This document shows positions 63,896-64,000 of a DNA stretch of 64,000 nucleotides, piece after piece. The notes beneath the pieces are model-generated. The model worked only from the letters and a program-made list of their open reading frames with translations, searched no databases and was not told the origin of the DNA. The translations under genes and the position numbers were made by a program. This stretch comes from Hydractinia symbiolongicarpus (taxonomy: Eukaryota; Cnidaria; Hydrozoa; Anthoathecata; Hydractiniidae): contig NC_079875.1 in the NCBI RefSeq assembly GCF_029227915.1, positions 29,016,001-29,080,000 of the forward strand, in the 5' to 3' direction. Each line of letters begins with the position of its first letter. The stretch's first letter is position 1.

Positions 63896-63927
63896 GCTTT
63901 GGAAAAAACTTTCTCACCAAAACTTAA
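63896..63927 (+). other. Candidate TRIM exon 5 / terminal exon
   Basis: A pyrimidine-rich acceptor (TTCTATTCTGTTCGCTAG) is followed by sequence that, in phase with exon 4, reads GFGKNFLTKT and stops at TAA 63925-63927. If used, the protein would end without a C-terminal recognition domain at about 437 residues. Equally, the true next exon may lie beyond the window. Confidence 0.3.
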
Positions 63928-64000
63928 ATTAATTTAAGATAAAACCGATATGCTGAAAGAGATTTTAGGTTAGAAAGATTGGGGCTAGTTCTCTTGCATT

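Overview
This is a 64-kb window of AT-rich animal nuclear DNA. The evidence is spliced coding exons with GT-AG introns, a TRIM-type RING/B-box gene, non-LTR and LTR retroelement remnants, a tRNA-headed SINE, and about 39 kb of satellite DNA. Gene style and composition would suit a cnidarian or another early-branching invertebrate. That is inference, because nothing here identifies the species.

Layout. Positions 1-8483 are a head-to-tail satellite with a monomer of about 124 bp, partly organised as a 1,241-bp (10-monomer) higher-order repeat. Positions 8484-13789 are a 5.3-kb mosaic of mobile-element debris: a SINE-like unit, a second tRNA-like unit, a non-LTR reverse transcriptase fragment, hairpin clusters, and the 3' end of an LTR element with a C-terminal reading frame, a 26-bp minisatellite, a purine tract and a 168-bp LTR. 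After 1.6 kb of satellite the whole block occurs again at 15411-20690. It is nearly identical, so a segment of about 6.9 kb (about 7841-14766) has been duplicated in tandem with both breakpoints inside satellite. Positions 20691-49588 are a second, larger array of a related satellite subfamily. Its monomers are mostly 126 bp with a 117-bp variant, assembled into nested multi-kilobase repeats with offsets of 12,027, 8,810, about 3,217 and 3,064/3,568 bp. Because 126 and 117 are multiples of three, the minus strand is open for up to 419 codons. This is probably a by-product of periodicity.

Positions 49589-61451 are mostly single-copy, AT-rich DNA without a convincing gene. They hold a MITE-like element, a perfect 18-bp-stem hairpin, one isolated satellite monomer (56475-56580) joined to a dispersed repeat, further copies of that repeat, and a diverged local duplication just upstream of the gene. 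Positions 61459-63490, and probably beyond, are the one confident gene: a plus-strand TRIM-family protein (RING, B-box 1-like, B-box 2, coiled coil) in at least four phase-compatible exons.

The main story is the evolution of a satellite array interrupted by mobile elements. The mobile block separates two satellite subfamilies and has itself been duplicated by exchange between satellite monomers.
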